The notes under the pieces: generated by a model | Seen by the model: only the letters and a program-made list of their open reading frames with translations | Databases searched by the model: none | Told to the model about the DNA's origin: nothing | Assembly: GCA_038889235.1 (NCBI GenBank) | Contig: JAWAHN010000002.1 | Span: 292,288-356,287 of the forward strand | DNA from: Candidatus Jordarchaeales archaeon | Lineage (GTDB): Archaea > Asgardarchaeota > Jordiarchaeia > Jordiarchaeales > Freyrarchaeaceae | Length of the DNA: 64,000 nucleotides | Direction of reading: 5' to 3' | Part shown: positions 1 through 8,180 of the stretch, piece after piece | Layout: each line of letters opens with the position of its first letter | Numbering within the stretch: the stretch's first letter is position 1 | Translations under genes and position numbers: made by a program

Positions 1-936
1 CGCTCCCTTAGTGTCGTAAATTGCTCTCAGCGCTTTTTCCCAGTTAACCGGCTTTCCAATCCTTATTGCTGTCGCTACCGTTTCCGGATTTTCAATGAAG
101 GTAGCTTCCTTTCTTCCTTCCTTGTAAGCGCGCGCTATGGGAGCTGCCCCCTCCGCTTGGATCCCTATAAGTCTGGGCATTTGCTCTATGAGCCCAAGCT
201 GCTTCCACTCCACGAACCCTTTGTGTATAGCGCTTATGTTACCCGCATTCCCAACAGGAAGTATTACAACGTCAGGTGTCTCCCCAAGCTGCTCCACAAT
301 CTCGTAAGCTATGGTCTTCTGTCCCTCCAAACGGTAAGGGTTCAGACTGTTCAACAAGTAAAGTCCAAGGCGCCTGCTGCTCTGCTCTACTAAACTTAAA
401 GCCTGGTCAAAGTTGCCTTCAACAGCTAAGACCAGCGCGCCATACATTATTGCTTGTGCAAGCTTTCCTAGCGCTATCTTACCTGAAGGGATCATCACAA
501 CGCACTTCAACCCGGCCTTAGCAGCATAGGCTGCAAGCGACGCCGAAGTATTCCCGGTGGAGGCGCACGCGACAACTTTGCTGCCTAGCTCCTTAGCAAG
601 TGAAACTCCAACGGTCATCCCTCGGTCTTTGAAGCTCCCCGTAGGGTTTTCGCCTTCATTTTTAACCCAGAGCTTTCTCGCTCCCACTTTTTCAGAGAGT
701 CTGTTGCATTTGTAAAGACTGGTTCCACCTTCGTTAAGCGAGACTTTTTCCCTTACTTTGGGGAGGAAGTCTTCATACCTCCAAACGGAGAGCGGCTTCT
801 TCCACTTCTCCGGGTTAGGCTCTTCAAACTGGTATTTCACATCGAGAAGCGCGCCGCAGCGGTCACACGTGTATATCACAGTGTCCCACGGGAATATCTT
901 GTGGCACCTTATACATTCGAGCCACATTTTCTCCAT
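1..936 (-). CDS. thrC: Threonine synthase (C-terminus cut by window edge)
   Basis: PLP enzyme that converts O-phosphohomoserine to threonine, the last step of threonine synthesis. The frame is open from the ATG at 936 to base 1 (312 codons), so the C-terminus lies outside the window. The N-terminus carries a zinc-ribbon-like cysteine set (C9, C12, C24, C27). The motif NPTGSFKDRG contains the presumed PLP lysine K103, followed by ASTGNTSAS. The start is supported by GGAGGGAG just upstream. The first 28 bases overlap the end of hom, so the two are probably co-transcribed and translationally coupled. The family assignment is firm. The missing C-terminus cannot be assessed. Confidence 0.95.
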   Translation of the reverse strand, partial: MEKMWLECIRCHKIFPWDTVIYTCDRCGALLDVKYQFEEPNPEKWKKPLSVWRYEDFLPKVREKVSLNEGGTSLYKCNRLSEKVGARKLWVKNEGENPTGSFKDRGMTVGVSLAKELGSKVVACASTGNTSASLAAYAAKAGLKCVVMIPSGKIALGKLAQAIMYGALVLAVEGNFDQALSLVEQSSRRLGLYLLNSLNPYRLEGQKTIAYEIVEQLGETPDVVILPVGNAGNISAIHKGFVEWKQLGLIEQMPRLIGIQAEGAAPIARAYKEGRKEATFIENPETVATAIRIGKPVNWEKALRAIYDTKGA

Positions 937-1940
937 AACTCTCCCTCCATTTTTCCTCTTCTTTCAGCTATTGCTATTATGTCTGACATTATGGCGCTTG
1001 CCGTTTCTTTTGGCCCAGCCCCCTTACCTATCAGTGTTAGGGGTCCGGAAAGTTCGGTGTTAAGTGTTATTACGTTGAATGTTCCTCCAACGGCTAGAGG
1101 CGAGTTCTTGGGGACGAGTCTGGGGGCGACTTCCATCTTGTTTTCGTCTAGGTATGCCACGTGTTTTACTAGGTAGCCGTCTTCTTCTGCTAGTTCTATC
1201 ATTTCGGGCGTCACTCTGCTTATTCCCTCTATTTCGACGTCTGAAAGGTGCTTGTCCATTTTCATGATGCCATTCGCTAGTATGACGAGCTTGCAGGCTG
1301 CGTCGATCCCCTCGATGTCATAAGTCGGATCTGCCTCGGCATAACCCATCTCTTGTGCCTCTTTTAGCGCGTCATCAAAGGAAACCTTATCCTCGCTCAT
1401 CCTAGAAAGAATGTAGTTCGTTGTGCCGTTAAGTATCCCTTCAATGCTTATTATTTTATCGTGCTTCAGCGACTCTCTAGCAACCGTGAATACCGGTATA
1501 GCTGCACCGACGGTAGCCTCGTACATAAGGAGACGCCCCTTTCTCTCCGCTAGGGAGAGCAATGCCCTCATTGAAACGACTAGGGGGCCCTTGTTGGACG
1601 TAACGACGTCCTTGCCCTCTTCCAACGCCTTCTTTATGAAGCTTAATCCCGGCTCCCCATCCTTCACGTTCGTCGGCGTCATCTCTACCACTATGTCGCA
1701 TGGTAGCTCTGCGATGTAATCTAGTGGGTTTGCGTTCGGGACCCAACTCTCGTGTTTTTCTCCTTTCTCAATGACCTCGCCTAGTTTGAGCCCATTGTGG
1801 TCTATGAAACCCCCCTTACTTCTAAATATGCCTGTTACGTTGATGTCTAGCCCTATTTTTTTCAATCTGTCTCTCTTTTCATGTAAAATGCGCGCTAATG
1901 CCCGACCGACATTCCCGAAACCTATCAGGATGAGGTTCAA
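909..1940 (-). CDS. hom: Homoserine dehydrogenase
   Basis: Reduces aspartate semialdehyde to homoserine with NAD(P)H. The Rossmann motif GFGNVG is at residues 8-13. The family signature region EADPTYDIEGIDAACK (about residues 203-218) and a catalytic-domain segment GILNGTTNYILSRM are visible. At 343 residues it is the short form and lacks a C-terminal ACT domain. That fits with the separate ACT protein encoded four bases upstream. The start appears to be TTG at 1940, after a weak GGAG. It lies in a minus-strand operon with lysC, the ACT gene and thrC. Confidence 0.95.
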   Translation of the reverse strand: MNLILIGFGNVGRALARILHEKRDRLKKIGLDINVTGIFRSKGGFIDHNGLKLGEVIEKGEKHESWVPNANPLDYIAELPCDIVVEMTPTNVKDGEPGLSFIKKALEEGKDVVTSNKGPLVVSMRALLSLAERKGRLLMYEATVGAAIPVFTVARESLKHDKIISIEGILNGTTNYILSRMSEDKVSFDDALKEAQEMGYAEADPTYDIEGIDAACKLVILANGIMKMDKHLSDVEIEGISRVTPEMIELAEEDGYLVKHVAYLDENKMEVAPRLVPKNSPLAVGGTFNVITLNTELSGPLTLIGKGAGPKETASAIMSDIIAIAERRGKMEGELWRKCGSNV

Positions 1941-1944
1941 GCTT

Positions 1945-2430
1945 TCAGCTCCATGCGATGAAGAGGTCTTTTTCGTTAGCTACTTTTTTAAGAACTTTAA
2001 GAGTGCTCTCCAACCTCTCACTCGTATCTGCTTCAAGTACTATTTTAACCGTAGAAACCTCCTCCGCGCTTTTAATCCTAGCAACGAGCTTCTTAACCCT
2101 TACACCCCTCTCCAAAACCCTGTCCAAAGTATCCTTTATATTAGTCGCAAAAACGTGACCAACTAGTATGACTACTTTCCTGTGTACCTCCATGAGTGGC
2201 TCTATACCTGTTACTTTTATCCCCGCAGTTTCCACGGCGTCTTTTATCTTGAAGAGCTGGTCCAAGTCTTTAACATCGAACGTTACGGTAACTGGAAGCA
2301 TATTTCCTCTTTTCTCCTCCCTTAGATGTGAAACTTCCCTCACGTTACCCCCAAACTCAGCTATCGGGCGCAAAACCTTCAATAACTGGCCGGGTTCATC
2401 CGCTAAGTTAAAGCTCATCTTAACTCTCAC
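1945..2430 (-). CDS. Free-standing ACT-domain regulator
   Basis: This 161-residue protein begins with an ACT-like fold (MRVKMSFNLADEPGQLLKVL) and has a second alpha/beta half that may be a divergent ACT repeat. ACT domains usually bind amino acids and tune enzymes of amino acid synthesis. The gene sits between lysC and hom, and hom has no ACT tail. I infer that this protein gives homoserine dehydrogenase feedback control in trans; a direct DNA- or ligand-binding role is also possible. The GTG start at 2430 follows GGAGGAGG at good spacing. No catalytic motif is seen. Confidence 0.8.
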   Translation of the reverse strand: MRVKMSFNLADEPGQLLKVLRPIAEFGGNVREVSHLREEKRGNMLPVTVTFDVKDLDQLFKIKDAVETAGIKVTGIEPLMEVHRKVVILVGHVFATNIKDTLDRVLERGVRVKKLVARIKSAEEVSTVKIVLEADTSERLESTLKVLKKVANEKDLFIAWS

Positions 2431-2490
2431 GTTTCCTCCTCCATCTAGGAAGCCGGAGCTATTTACCGCTTTTCTCTCAAGAAATCAAAA

Positions 2491-3897
2491 TTAACCCTCT
2501 GAAAGCTTAAACTCATCGTGTATCGCTTTAACGGCTTCCTTCAGGTCCTTTCTCGAGACAACAAGCGTTATATTTAGCTCACTGCTTCCCTGAGCTATCG
2601 CCCTTATGTTTATCCCTTTCCTTCCTAGGGCAGAGCAGACCCTAGCAGCTATCCCCGGCGTGCTCTTCATTCCGGCTCCCACCACGCTCACAAGCCCGAT
2701 ATCGTCTTCCACCTGTATTCTTATCCAGTGACTCCCAAAGAAATTAGACCTCTTTATGGCTTCAACAGCCTTATCTTTATCCGCCAAGTCTATGACAAGC
2801 GTTATGTTGTTTTCAGAGGACGACTGAGATATCATCTTTATGTTTACGTTTTCCTCCCCCATTATGGAAAAAAGTTTGGCGGCAGTTCCTGGCCTCGAAA
2901 CCATAGCTTCCCCTTCAACAGTTATCATGGCAACCTTGTCCATTCCTGAAACAGCCTTCACCACGCTCGCCTTTTCCTCCACAACGTTCGATATAATAGT
3001 GCACTCTTCAGAGTCCATCTTCCAAAAGTTCCTTACCTCAACAGGTATATTCTTCTTTTCGGCAGGGATCAAGCAAAGTGGGTGAAGGAGTTTAGCTCCG
3101 AAGAATGCGAGTTCCTTCGCCTCCGCATATGAGATCCCTCTAATTAGTCTCGCCTCTTCCACGTACTCCGGATTTGCCGTCAGCATTCCATCTACATCCT
3201 TCCAGAGAATCACCCTAACGTTGCTTTTCTCGTCCTTCAAACCGTAAGCTATTATTGTCGCAGTGAAATCGCTTCCCCCTCTACCCAGGACACCAATTTT
3301 TCCATCAACGTTCTTGCATATAAATCCGGGGACGATAACCTTCACGTTCTTCTCAAGCAAAGGTATTATCTTCTCTCTAACATTGGCGGCGGTCTCCTCC
3401 AGGAGCGGGAGACCGTTGAGGTAGCTGTTAAACGCAACTATAACGTCCTCGGCGTTAACAACCTTCACGTTAAACCCTTTTTCCTTAAGGAATGATTCGA
3501 GCAGTGCCCCCGACAATCTTTCCCCAAAACCTTCTATGAACGCGACAAGTGAATCCTCCAACCCCTCGGCTGCAACTTTGCTCAAAGTCCTTGAAAGAAC
3601 CTCCTTCATGTCATTTAATTTTCTAGTAAACGCCTCCCTCTCTTGTTTCAGTATTTCAACAGCGTTTTCAAAGTGTCTATTAATGAGCAAATCCAACTCG
3701 CGGCTAAACCCCTCACCTCTAGCAGCGCGCCCCGCCATATTAATCAAATAATCTGTCACACCAGAAAGAGCAGAAGGGACGATAACAAGCTGACTTTCCA
3801 TACCATACTTACTAATAGCCTTCAAAACTCCATTAAATGCACTCGCGTCCCGCAAACAGCTTCCGCCAAACTTCATAACAACTCTATCTACTTTCAT
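2491..3897 (-). CDS. lysC: Aspartate kinase
   Basis: Phosphorylates aspartate, the entry step for threonine, methionine and lysine synthesis. The amino acid kinase domain starts with VMKFGGSCLRD (about residues 7-17). Also visible are GRGGSDFTATIIAYGL, the KDVDGMLTANP nucleotide-site motif, and two ACT domains over about residues 310-468, each with a characteristic PG[TI]AA segment. The length of 468 residues is normal for the ACT-bearing monofunctional enzyme. It is the first gene of the minus-strand operon. The ATG at 3897 is preceded by GGGAGA. Tandem ACT domains imply allosteric feedback by lysine or threonine. Confidence 0.95.
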   Translation of the reverse strand: MKVDRVVMKFGGSCLRDASAFNGVLKAISKYGMESQLVIVPSALSGVTDYLINMAGRAARGEGFSRELDLLINRHFENAVEILKQEREAFTRKLNDMKEVLSRTLSKVAAEGLEDSLVAFIEGFGERLSGALLESFLKEKGFNVKVVNAEDVIVAFNSYLNGLPLLEETAANVREKIIPLLEKNVKVIVPGFICKNVDGKIGVLGRGGSDFTATIIAYGLKDEKSNVRVILWKDVDGMLTANPEYVEEARLIRGISYAEAKELAFFGAKLLHPLCLIPAEKKNIPVEVRNFWKMDSEECTIISNVVEEKASVVKAVSGMDKVAMITVEGEAMVSRPGTAAKLFSIMGEENVNIKMISQSSSENNITLVIDLADKDKAVEAIKRSNFFGSHWIRIQVEDDIGLVSVVGAGMKSTPGIAARVCSALGRKGINIRAIAQGSSELNITLVVSRKDLKEAVKAIHDEFKLSEG

Positions 3898-4039
3898 GAA
3901 CTTTCTCCCTTTAGCGCGCTCTTAACGAGGGAAGATTGCCGTAAGAATATAAACATTACGCGTTTCATGTAAACCTTAACTAGATTGAACGAAATGAAAA
4001 AATTAAAGTATTCTTTCACAGAAAATGGAACTCTAGCAT

Positions 4040-4444
4040 ATGTCTACCGTCTTTCCTGGGGGTTTGCTCATCCCAGCTGGAATAGTTATAATCGGTTGGG
4101 ACAGAAAGTCCGGCGCTGTCGCCGAATACTGTTTTCCTGAATGCCTATCTCTCCCTCCAGATTTCGTGACACAAGTGTTCTCAGCACACTTTCAGGGAAA
4201 TCTAGAAAACTTCACCCCCACAGCCGCTCTCCAGGTTTCAGGTCGAAAAGTAGTCAGCTACCTTGTTAACATCGGCGAGAAAAAGAAGTGCTTCGCAATA
4301 CTCCTTCACAAGGAGGAAAAGACGAACGAGTGGATCGAACCACTTAAAACACTGGCATGCGAGATAGAAAAAAGAGGTGATTTAAAAGTAATCCCATCGC
4401 TTTATAAAAAACTCCTCCTAGAAAAGGGGAAAGCTAAACTGTAA
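4040..4444 (+). CDS. Small protein of unknown function, possibly longin/roadblock-like
   Basis: I do not recognise this 134-residue protein with certainty. The N-terminal part (GIVIIGWDRKSGAVAEYCFPE, about residues 14-34) has the strand-turn-strand look of small longin or roadblock-type regulators, and the rest alternates predicted strand and helix. It has no membrane segment. It ends convergently with the next gene, overlapping by 11 bases. It stands alone, divergent from lysC, with an A/T-rich region upstream of the ATG. The coding call rests on length, composition and a plausible start. The fold suggestion is only an inference. Confidence 0.6.
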   Translation: MSTVFPGGLLIPAGIVIIGWDRKSGAVAEYCFPECLSLPPDFVTQVFSAHFQGNLENFTPTAALQVSGRKVVSYLVNIGEKKKCFAILLHKEEKTNEWIEPLKTLACEIEKRGDLKVIPSLYKKLLLEKGKAKL

Positions 4445-5225
4445 ATTCCACTTCTTTGTAAAAGGTTTTCCCGTCGACATTAACAGACCTTTTAACCTTT
4501 CCCTTTCTTTTCGACATAACTCTAAGTTCTTTCACTGTAAGTCCCTCCCCACATTCCGGAGGGATCAACTTCTCTATTACGAACTCGTTTGCGACAAGCA
4601 TCCTCTTGAAGTCACGGGGGACAACGTCCAAAAAGTCTGGCACCGTTTGTTCAAGCAGTATCTTTAGCCCATCTCCCTCAACTTTAACCCTGCCTACACA
4701 AAAGTTTATATCTCCACCTCCTTCCTCGCCTCCGAGGCTAGCCATCCAGTCTATCCTAGTCTTGCACTTAACACTCGCCCCCCGAGCAGTCTTAATGCTA
4801 AAAAGCATGGTGCACTCGTCGGAGTACTCTTCATATATCCTCCTCAACTCACCCGCCTTAAACGAAGAGTTCACCTTCACCTTGTACATCTCCCCCTTAG
4901 CCTCAACCTTATTCCCACTCTCCTTAAACAGCTCAGTGCACATTTTCCCCAACGCCACCCCACTAACGCTACAGCTTTCGTCGTCACCCATAAGTCTTAC
5001 AACAAACCAGCCTATGAGATCCTCATATCCTAAATCGCCCCTCAAAGTCACATAGCCGCCCCTAACGCTAACTTCTAGTCGGGGACCACCAAAAGTCCCA
5101 GCCGAATACTTCACAAACCTCCTGTGGAGCCCCTCATCGCAAAGCCCACTAACAAGCCGAGCCAGCCAGTGCAAGTCCACCACCGAGAGAAGAAAGAAGC
5201 CAATCAACATTAAAACCTTCCCCAA
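4434..5225 (-). CDS. Hypothetical protein with hydrophobic N-terminus
   Basis: This is a 263-residue protein I do not recognise. The first 20 or so residues (MGKVLMLIGFFLLSVVDLHW) are hydrophobic. The remainder is mixed alpha/beta and soluble in character. The longest frame starts at TTG 5225; the in-frame ATG at 5210 or a later GTG could be the true start, in which case the hydrophobic stretch would shrink. A TATA-like TTTTTAAA lies near 5258-5268 on this strand. The gene is divergent from the membrane hydrolase gene at 5290 and convergent with the gene before it. Confidence 0.6.
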   Translation of the reverse strand: MGKVLMLIGFFLLSVVDLHWLARLVSGLCDEGLHRRFVKYSAGTFGGPRLEVSVRGGYVTLRGDLGYEDLIGWFVVRLMGDDESCSVSGVALGKMCTELFKESGNKVEAKGEMYKVKVNSSFKAGELRRIYEEYSDECTMLFSIKTARGASVKCKTRIDWMASLGGEEGGGDINFCVGRVKVEGDGLKILLEQTVPDFLDVVPRDFKRMLVANEFVIEKLIPPECGEGLTVKELRVMSKRKGKVKRSVNVDGKTFYKEVEFTV

Positions 5226-5289
5226 AAGTCAAACGTTATTAGGAGGCTCAAACAATACATGTTTAAAAACAGGTGGAGGCTTAACCAAA

Positions 5290-6027
5290 ATGGCCGCCAG
5301 AAAATACCACCTCGCAGTAGGAATACTAATATTCGCGACATTCACCGCGCTCTACTACAAATGGTACCTTGGAATCTGGTCGCTCACACAAGTAGGCGAA
5401 ACAGCTTTCTTTCACCTCCGCTCCATCACACTGAGAGACATTGTTTGGATAACCGTAGCGTTTTTCCTCTCCCTAACCGGAGCTGAAATCGCGGACTTTG
5501 ACTATGCAGTAACATGGATGGATCACCGTGACTGGCTCACCCACTCCGCCATAATACCATCAATACCCGCCATCGTAGTTCTACTCTCAACGTTCAACGA
5601 TACCTTCATGCAGGAACCACGCCTAGGTCTATCCCTCCTACTAGCAGTAATCCCCCTAGTACTCGCAGCAGCCTCCCATCTCATAATAGACATATTCCCC
5701 AGCATACCCATCGAGGAACTCGCCAAAAAAGGAAAATACGTCGAACTAGCAATCCGAATGGCTGACAGTGTAACCAGAGGAATGACCCTAACAGAGTTCA
5801 ACAAAAGAATGTCCGGAGGCTACCTAATACACTTCTGGTGGAGCATCAAAACAGAGAAAGGAAAAAAGAAACGCACACTAAACGAAAAAGAAACAAAAAC
5901 CTGGCTGATAACCAACGGACTCATACTGACAGTAGTAGCGCTAACCCTCCTAGCAAGGTACATCATACTTGAAACACAAATACTCCCACTCCTTCAAATA
6001 ACACACACCCTACCCGCCATCAGCTAA
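5290..6027 (+). CDS. YdjM/DUF457-like membrane-bound metal-dependent hydrolase
   Basis: An integral membrane protein of 245 residues with about four to five hydrophobic segments. Motifs fit the LexA-regulated YdjM/DUF457 family of putative membrane hydrolases: GAEIADFDY (about residues 64-72), HRDWLTHSA (about 78-86) and ASHLIIDIFPS (about 124-134), whose His/Asp residues would bind metal. The substrate of the family is not well established. The ATG is preceded by AGGTGGAGG at 5271-5279. The gene is monocistronic, ending 122 bases before the tRNA gene. The C-terminal part has a K/E-rich loop and a final membrane helix. Confidence 0.75.
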   Translation: MAARKYHLAVGILIFATFTALYYKWYLGIWSLTQVGETAFFHLRSITLRDIVWITVAFFLSLTGAEIADFDYAVTWMDHRDWLTHSAIIPSIPAIVVLLSTFNDTFMQEPRLGLSLLLAVIPLVLAAASHLIIDIFPSIPIEELAKKGKYVELAIRMADSVTRGMTLTEFNKRMSGGYLIHFWWSIKTEKGKKKRTLNEKETKTWLITNGLILTVVALTLLARYIILETQILPLLQITHTLPAIS

Positions 6028-6114
6028 AACACAAAAAGAACACAAATTCACAAAACAAGCAAAACCCACACAACAGGTTCAAAACCAGAAACAAGCAAAA
6101 CTTTAAACGAGATA

Positions 6115-6123
6115 AATTTATAT
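6115..6123 (+). promoter_or_regulatory. TATA box of the tRNA-Val gene
   Basis: AAATTTATA lies about 30 bases before the first base of the tRNA, the normal box A spacing in archaea. Confidence 0.6.
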
Positions 6124-6149
6124 CAACAACAATCATAGATACCGAACAG

Positions 6150-6241
6150 GGGCGGGTAGTCTAGCCTGGTTATGACGCCACACGAAAAGGGCGAAGCTTA
6201 CGACGTGGAGGTCCCAGGTTCGAATCCTGGCCCGCCCACCA
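6150..6241 (+). tRNA. tRNA-Val (anticodon UAC) with a 14-nt noncanonical intron
   Basis: Acceptor GGGCGGG (6150-6156) pairs with CCCGCCC (6231-6237), followed by discriminator A and an encoded CCA (6239-6241). The T arm is CCAGG-TTCGAAT-CCTGG and the D arm contains the archaeal tRNA-Val sequence GCCTGGTTATGACGCC. The anticodon arm reads as a tRNA only if 6182-6195 is removed. Then stem CCACG/CGTGG closes loop CTTACGA, giving anticodon TAC with U33. The intron therefore falls between positions 30 and 31, inside the anticodon stem, not at 37/38. A helix CGCC (6176-6179) with GGCG (6190-6193), flanked by three-base bulges at both cut sites, fits a relaxed bulge-helix-bulge for the splicing endonuclease. 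Confidence 0.93.
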
Positions 6242-6332
6242 AACAAACCCTTCTTCTTCAAACAAAATTATTAAATTAAAAATTGGCAACTCGATAATTA
6301 AAATAATTTATTTTTTACTGGAAAATTACTTC

Positions 6333-7055
6333 TTACGTTTCACTGAATAATTTCTTCAACCTCTCCAGTTCAGCCAACATAGCACTTCTCAACTCATTAA
6401 TCGACAACGCCTCTGAAGAAGGTGTACCTCCCGGAATAGACACAGAAACAGCTGACGGTACTGCAGATGGTGCAACAGGCGTTGCTGGCATCGCTCTGGG
6501 CGGTGCTGCTGGCGGCGCCGCTGGTGGTGCTGCCGGTGGTGCCTTCGGCGCTGCTGGCGGTGCTGCTGGCGGCGCCGCTGGTGGTGCTGCCGGTGGTGCC
6601 TTCGGCGCTGCTGGCGGTGCTGCTGGCGGCGCCGCTGGTGGTGCTGCCGGTGGTGCCTTCGGCGCTGCTGGCGGTGCTGCTGGCGGCGCCGCTGGTGGTG
6701 CTGCCGGTGGTGCCTTCGGCGCTGCTGGCGGCGCCGCTAGGGGGGTTGTTACCGTGACTTCTTTTGTCTCTATTAGTGGTGTTTTTTCAGCGCGTTCTAT
6801 GAACATGTCGAAGACTGTTTCTGGTTCTTTTATTGCGAATGTCTCTATTTCTGGTATTGTTGTGACTATTTCTTCTATGGGTGTTGTTTCAATGCTTTTA
6901 GCTAGTTTCTCTATTTCTTTTTGGATTTTCTTGATTGAAGTTATGTAGGCATTGTGTATTTTCTGAAAGTTTGCGAAGTATTTTTCTGATGTACTTATGA
7001 GTGATTTGCAAAGGTTGATCATGGCTTTAAGGGCTTTCTCTTCCTTTCTAGGCAA
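6333..7055 (-). CDS. Coiled-coil protein with Ala/Pro/Lys tandem repeats
   Basis: A 240-residue protein I cannot assign to a family. Residues 1 to about 60 form a K/E-rich predicted coiled coil. There follows a Thr/Glu-rich linker, then about 85 residues built from PPAAPPAAP units with a Lys every 19 residues, and a short C-terminal helix (INELRSAMLAELERLKKLF). No signal peptide or membrane segment is seen. The TTG at 7055 is preceded by GAGGGGA. The architecture (helix, long proline-rich spacer, helix) suggests a structural linker or scaffold. The repeat is encoded by four near-identical 57-bp units, so length may vary between strains. Confidence 0.65.
   Translation of the reverse strand: MPRKEEKALKAMINLCKSLISTSEKYFANFQKIHNAYITSIKKIQKEIEKLAKSIETTPIEEIVTTIPEIETFAIKEPETVFDMFIERAEKTPLIETKEVTVTTPLAAPPAAPKAPPAAPPAAPPAAPPAAPKAPPAAPPAAPPAAPPAAPKAPPAAPPAAPPAAPPAAPKAPPAAPPAAPPAAPPRAMPATPVAPSAVPSAVSVSIPGGTPSSEALSINELRSAMLAELERLKKLFSET
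6502..6729 (+). repeat. Four tandem 57-bp repeats inside a coding region
   Basis: Units at 6502-6558, 6559-6615, 6616-6672 and 6673-6729 are essentially identical. The period is fixed by the lysine codon complement TTC at 6544, 6601, 6658 and 6715. Each unit encodes 19 residues on the minus strand. The sequence is strikingly GC-rich compared with the flanking coding DNA, which points to recent amplification by slippage or unequal recombination. Confidence 0.95.
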
Positions 7056-7246
7056 AGCAGTCCCCTCTCAAATACAATATTTCTCTTCTCAGTTCTACTT
7101 AAAGGTTATTCCTCCTGTGATTTTTAGTGGTATTTTTTATATATGAATTTTGTCGCAAAACGTTCTGGTTTGATCCGGGGGCTTTGCTGGGCGGAATGTC
7201 TCTCTGGTTTGTTTTTGCGTCTCTTACTGTGGGGTTTACATGGTTG

Positions 7247-8149
7247 TTAAAGGCTGAGTATCGTTACTAATATGATCATGTATGTTGCGTGGGCTGCTAT
7301 CGTTGTTAGCAGCCTGTAGTCTCTTGCTTGGAAAATTGCTCCAAGTGTCAGGGAGAGCACGATGTATGTTGGAAGCGCTAGAATGATTCCTATGATTCCT
7401 ATTTCCAGCAGCCCTGTGCTTGTTGCTGCCCTTTGTGGGTACAGTACTACGTGGATTAGGGAGAATATTAGCGCGGCTGCTACTAGTCCCCTCCATCGCC
7501 CCCAGCTTTTTTCGAGTCCTCGCTGCAGGAACCCCCTAGTTGCGACTTCCTCGCATGGGGCTACAAGTAGCGTTACGGATGCCAAGAGTAGTAAGAGTTG
7601 TGCTGGGTTGGCTGCCATGAATGGGAGCGTGATCTCCGATAAGAATTCCTCTGTGAGCCATAGTAGGAGCGCGCCTAGTACTGTGCCGTAAAGTACCTGA
7701 AGCACTGGTAGTAGAACTAGTGACGTCATAATGGTAGTGATGGTTCCAGCTATTGTCATGCCCATCCCCGTTAAACATCCCACCGCTATATCTGTCAGTG
7801 CAACTCTTTTGCCCCCCGTTCTCAACCCCAGTTCACTGTACGGGATTCCTCTAAGCTTGAGGTATAGTAAGGGAGTGGCTAGAAGGGACAGTTCTCCAAG
7901 TGTGACGAAAAACAATAGTTCTGGCGGCGTCACAATCATCAGCTTAACTTCATACCCGCCGTAAAGTATGTTGAAGCTTAGTCCCACCCTCAGGAGTAGA
8001 AATGGGTTCATGCTCATTATCATCGACAAGCCTACAATGAATAATATTTCTTGGAATAAGAAGAGGAGGAGTATCGACAAAGCATACACGAGCAGTGCTT
8101 CAAACCAGCCCCAGGTTACTCCACCGTCCGCTTCACGGCTCAAAATCAT
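7247..8149 (-). CDS. CPBP-family intramembrane metalloprotease
   Basis: A polytopic membrane protein with the CPBP (CAAX/Abi) motifs: EEVATRGFLQ (motif 1, EExxxR), FSLIHVVLY (motif 2, FxxxH), and a later HATYM that fits the third metal-ligand position. Family members cleave prenylated or other substrates within the membrane; the substrate here is unknown. The frame is open from GTG 8197, but GGAGG directly before ATG 8149 makes the latter the likely start (300 residues) and leaves 31 bases after the adenine deaminase stop. It is probably transcribed with ade and the UbiA gene. Confidence 0.8.
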   Translation of the reverse strand: MILSREADGGVTWGWFEALLVYALSILLLFLFQEILFIVGLSMIMSMNPFLLLRVGLSFNILYGGYEVKLMIVTPPELLFFVTLGELSLLATPLLYLKLRGIPYSELGLRTGGKRVALTDIAVGCLTGMGMTIAGTITTIMTSLVLLPVLQVLYGTVLGALLLWLTEEFLSEITLPFMAANPAQLLLLLASVTLLVAPCEEVATRGFLQRGLEKSWGRWRGLVAAALIFSLIHVVLYPQRAATSTGLLEIGIIGIILALPTYIVLSLTLGAIFQARDYRLLTTIAAHATYMIILVTILSL

Positions 8150-8180
8150 CAATCCTCCTACCCGTCTAACTCGATTAGTG

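Noticed and set aside
6502-6729. CRISPR array
   Set aside because: Units are direct, contiguous and coding, with no spacers. No other spaced direct repeats were noticed in the window.
6467-6757. Plus-strand frame over the 57-bp repeats encoding a Val/Leu/Ala-rich protein
   Set aside because: It is the antisense shadow of the Pro/Ala repeat; it has no ribosome site and starts and stops with the repeat.
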